From: Pseudovibrio sp. JCM 19062
GTDB taxonomy: Bacteria; Pseudomonadota; Alphaproteobacteria; Rhizobiales; Stappiaceae
Assembly: GCA_001310715.1 (NCBI GenBank)
Contig: BAXV01000043.1
Span: 1-32,730 of the forward strand
Direction of reading: 5' to 3'
Length of the DNA stretch: 32,730 bases
The notes below the pieces were generated by a model. The model was not told the origin of the DNA and searched no databases. It worked only from the letters and a program-made list of their open reading frames with translations. A program made the position numbers and the translations under genes. This document shows positions 29,390 through 32,730 of this stretch, piece by piece; position 1 is the stretch's first letter, and each line of letters opens with the position of its first letter.

Positions 29390-29400
29390 TTGATCAAAAG

Positions 29401-29420
29401 GGTGCCGGTTCGCCGGCACC
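29401..29420 (+). terminator. Hairpin after zwf
   Basis: GGTGCCGG-TTCG-CCGGCACC is a perfect 8-bp stem with a TTCG tetraloop, 11 bp after the zwf stop. No T-run follows (TCCTTACC), so it may be a weak terminator or an RNA-stabilising 3' hairpin within a zwf-edd transcript. Confidence 0.6.
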
Positions 29421-29590
29421 TCCTTACCCAAGGCAAGTATTTCCCCCACTTGCATCGGTCCCCAAAACAATAAAAGTTGCCCCTAGGCAAAGTTGCAGAC
29501 TAAAATTAGGCTTAGAATTTAAATCGATTGAAACGGCTAAAAACAGGTAATAACTCCTCCTAATCCCAATCTGGCCGTTAGGTTTGGCTG

Positions 29591-31499
<1,909 letters not shown>

Positions 31500-31500
<1 letters not shown>

Positions 31501-32141
31501 TGGCTCAAAACATCGAGCGCGTAGAAGCAATCATGACTGCCGCCCCAGTGATCGCGGTTCTCATTGTAAATGACCCTGCAAAAGCAGTTCCCATGGCACA
31601 GGCACTCGTACGTGGCGGCATTCCGGGAATCGAAATCACCCTGCGTACACCTAATGCTCTGGACTGCATCAAAGCAGTAGCAGACAACGTACAAGGCGCT
31701 CTGGTTGGCGCAGGCACTGTCCTCAACCATCAGCAGTACGAAGCCGCCGTCAAAGCAGGTTCCACCTTTGTCGTCTCTCCCGGTGTCACCGACAACCTGC
31801 TCGCCGCCGCTGAAGAGTTCCAGCAAACCCCACTGCTACCGGGAACTGGCACCCCTTCAGAAGTGATGAAACTGCTGGATGCAGGCTATGAGCGTCTCAA
31901 GTTCTTCCCGGCCGTTCCAGCAGGCGGCACACCGATGCTCAAGGGCCTATCCTCCCCACTGGCTGCGGCTAAGTTCTGCCCGACCGGTGGCATCAATCTC
32001 GGCAACGCACGGGACTTCCTTGCCCTGCCAAACGTTCTTTGCGTGGGCGGCTCCTGGATAGCCGATCCGGATGCCATTGAATCCGAAGATTGGGCTGGCA
32101 TTGAGAAACGTGCCCGCGAAGCAGCCGCATTGACTGTTTAA
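31500..32141 (+). CDS. eda: 2-keto-3-deoxy-6-phosphogluconate aldolase
   Basis: Class I aldolase that splits KDPG into pyruvate and glyceraldehyde-3-phosphate, completing the Entner-Doudoroff route. It is intact at 213 residues. Catalytic residues are visible: Glu45 in GIEITLRT, Arg49 in the same motif and the Schiff-base lysine Lys134 in RLKFFPA. GAGTVL, PGTGTPSEVM and FCPTGGI are also family motifs. The VIPV strand near the N-terminus is VIAV here, a minor change. The start shares one base with the edd stop (TAATG), so the two are translationally coupled. Confidence 0.96.
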
Positions 32142-32174
32142 TCGCAAGCCATCACGATTGATCACATTGAATAT

Positions 32175-32210
32175 TTTACCCGCGGTCCCACATCAAACAC
32201 CGCGGGTAAA
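32175..32210 (+). terminator. Perfect hairpin between eda and pgi
   Basis: TTTACCCGCGGT (32175-32186) pairs perfectly with ACCGCGGGTAAA (32199-32210) around a 12-base loop. No T-run follows in either direction. It lies 34 bp after the eda stop and 60 bp before the pgi start, so it could be a weak terminator, an mRNA processing or stability element, or an operator. Confidence 0.5.
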
Positions 32211-32270
32211 CTGGCAAGCGCGATGTTCGCAGCCAGCCAGATACGAATATAAGAATAAACGGAGAACCAG

Positions 32271-32730
32271 ATGTCGAAAGCTGATGTAAAAGAAATCTTC
32301 CAACGCCTTGATGAACACGCCAAGGCTATTTACTCCACCAAGATTACGGACCTTTTTGCTGCAGATCCCGCACGCTTCGATAAGTTCTCCCGCTCAGCTG
32401 ACGACCTGCTCTACGACTTTTCTAAGAACAAACTGACCGAAGAAACCCTCGATCTCCTGCTCGAACTTGCCCGCGCTGCCAATGTGGAAGCAAAACGCGA
32501 TGCCATGTTCGCAGGCGAGCACATCAACACCACCGAAGATCGCGCCGTTCTTCACACCGCTCTGCGCAACCAGTCAGAAAACCCGGTACTCGTGGACGGC
32601 AAGGACGTCATGCCGGACATCAACGAAGTGCTCATCAACATGGGCGACTTTGCTGAAGGCATCCGTTCCGGCGAAATCACAGGCCATTCCGGCGAGAAAA
32701 TCACAGATGTAGTCAACATCGGTATCGGTG
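32271..32730 (+). CDS. pgi: Glucose-6-phosphate isomerase, 5' part
   Basis: N-terminal 153 residues of phosphoglucose isomerase, cut by the window end. It begins MSKADVKEIFQRLDEHAKAI. Family segments follow: LLYDFSKNKLTEETLDLLLELA, KRDAMFAGEHINTTEDRAVLHTALRN, and GEKITDVVNIGIG, the start of the sugar-binding SIS fold with its glycine motif. The frame is open from 32271 to the end of the window with no shift. ATG 32271 has GGAG six bases upstream. It interconverts glucose-6-phosphate and fructose-6-phosphate, so behind zwf-edd-eda it connects gluconeogenesis with the Entner-Doudoroff pathway. Confidence 0.95.
   Translation, partial: MSKADVKEIFQRLDEHAKAIYSTKITDLFAADPARFDKFSRSADDLLYDFSKNKLTEETLDLLLELARAANVEAKRDAMFAGEHINTTEDRAVLHTALRNQSENPVLVDGKDVMPDINEVLINMGDFAEGIRSGEITGHSGEKITDVVNIGIG

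Noticed and set aside
28523..29470. 315-codon minus-strand open frame opposite zwf
   Set aside because: It lies antisense to clear Zwf protein sequence, has no recognisable product, and arises from codon bias of the real gene.

Overview
The window reads as a stretch of a free-living, probably marine alphaproteobacterial chromosome. The evidence is protein style and gene content: an MlaE-MlaF-MCE-lipoprotein operon, TRAP and DMT transporters, an alphaproteobacterial CheZ-like protein, a thiM-thiD operon behind a TPP riboswitch, and an Entner-Doudoroff gene cluster. A Hyphomicrobiales member such as a Pseudovibrio-like organism fits, but that is inference. I see no tRNA, rRNA, CRISPR array, insertion sequence or prophage gene.

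Layout. 1-688: 3' end of a cyclopropane-fatty-acid synthase gene (+). 766-5488 (-): lipid-transport operon of STAS-MlaE permease, MlaF ATPase, long MCE protein and auxiliary lipoprotein. 5597-7587 (+): dgcN-dgcA, a D-glutamate catabolic pair, converging on a PPP-type MFS transporter (7654-8831, -). 9004-10119 (+): cheZ-like gene. 10186-12649 (-): threonine/serine dehydratase and an exported metallo-beta-lactamase-fold hydrolase. 13167-13975 (-): LpxH-like phosphoesterase. 14316-15095 (+): atypical SDR. 15172-16448 (-): FadL-family porin. 16742-19575 (-): TPP riboswitch, thiM, thiD and a TRAP substrate-binding protein. 19767-20003 (+): stand-alone Lrp/AsnC ligand-binding domain. 20086-22384 (-): molybdenum hydroxylase large subunit. 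22784-23758 (+): EamA transporter with a structured leader. 23829-27451 (-): fadD and adenine deaminase. 27926-32730 (+): zwf, edd, eda and the start of pgi.

The right end forms one pathway: glucose-6-phosphate is oxidised by Zwf, 6-phosphogluconate is dehydrated by Edd and cleaved by Eda, and Pgi links to fructose-6-phosphate. No 6-phosphogluconolactonase gene lies between them. The mla-like operon, cfa, LpxH-like protein, FadL and FadD all concern the envelope or fatty acids but are not one operon.

The dominant technical feature is a frameshift roughly every kilobase. About 30 sites are visible, in 17 of 26 genes. Most are the loss of one base, often G or C in a short run, and some fall in runs of 7-8 A or T. 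Protein similarity resumes immediately after each, so I treat them as sequence errors and give coordinates for whole genes across the shifts. The best candidates for new biology are the folded leader RNA before the EamA gene, the helically phased A-tract/AACGCA repeats between thiM and the Lrp-type gene, and the TRAP binding protein inside the TPP-riboswitch operon.
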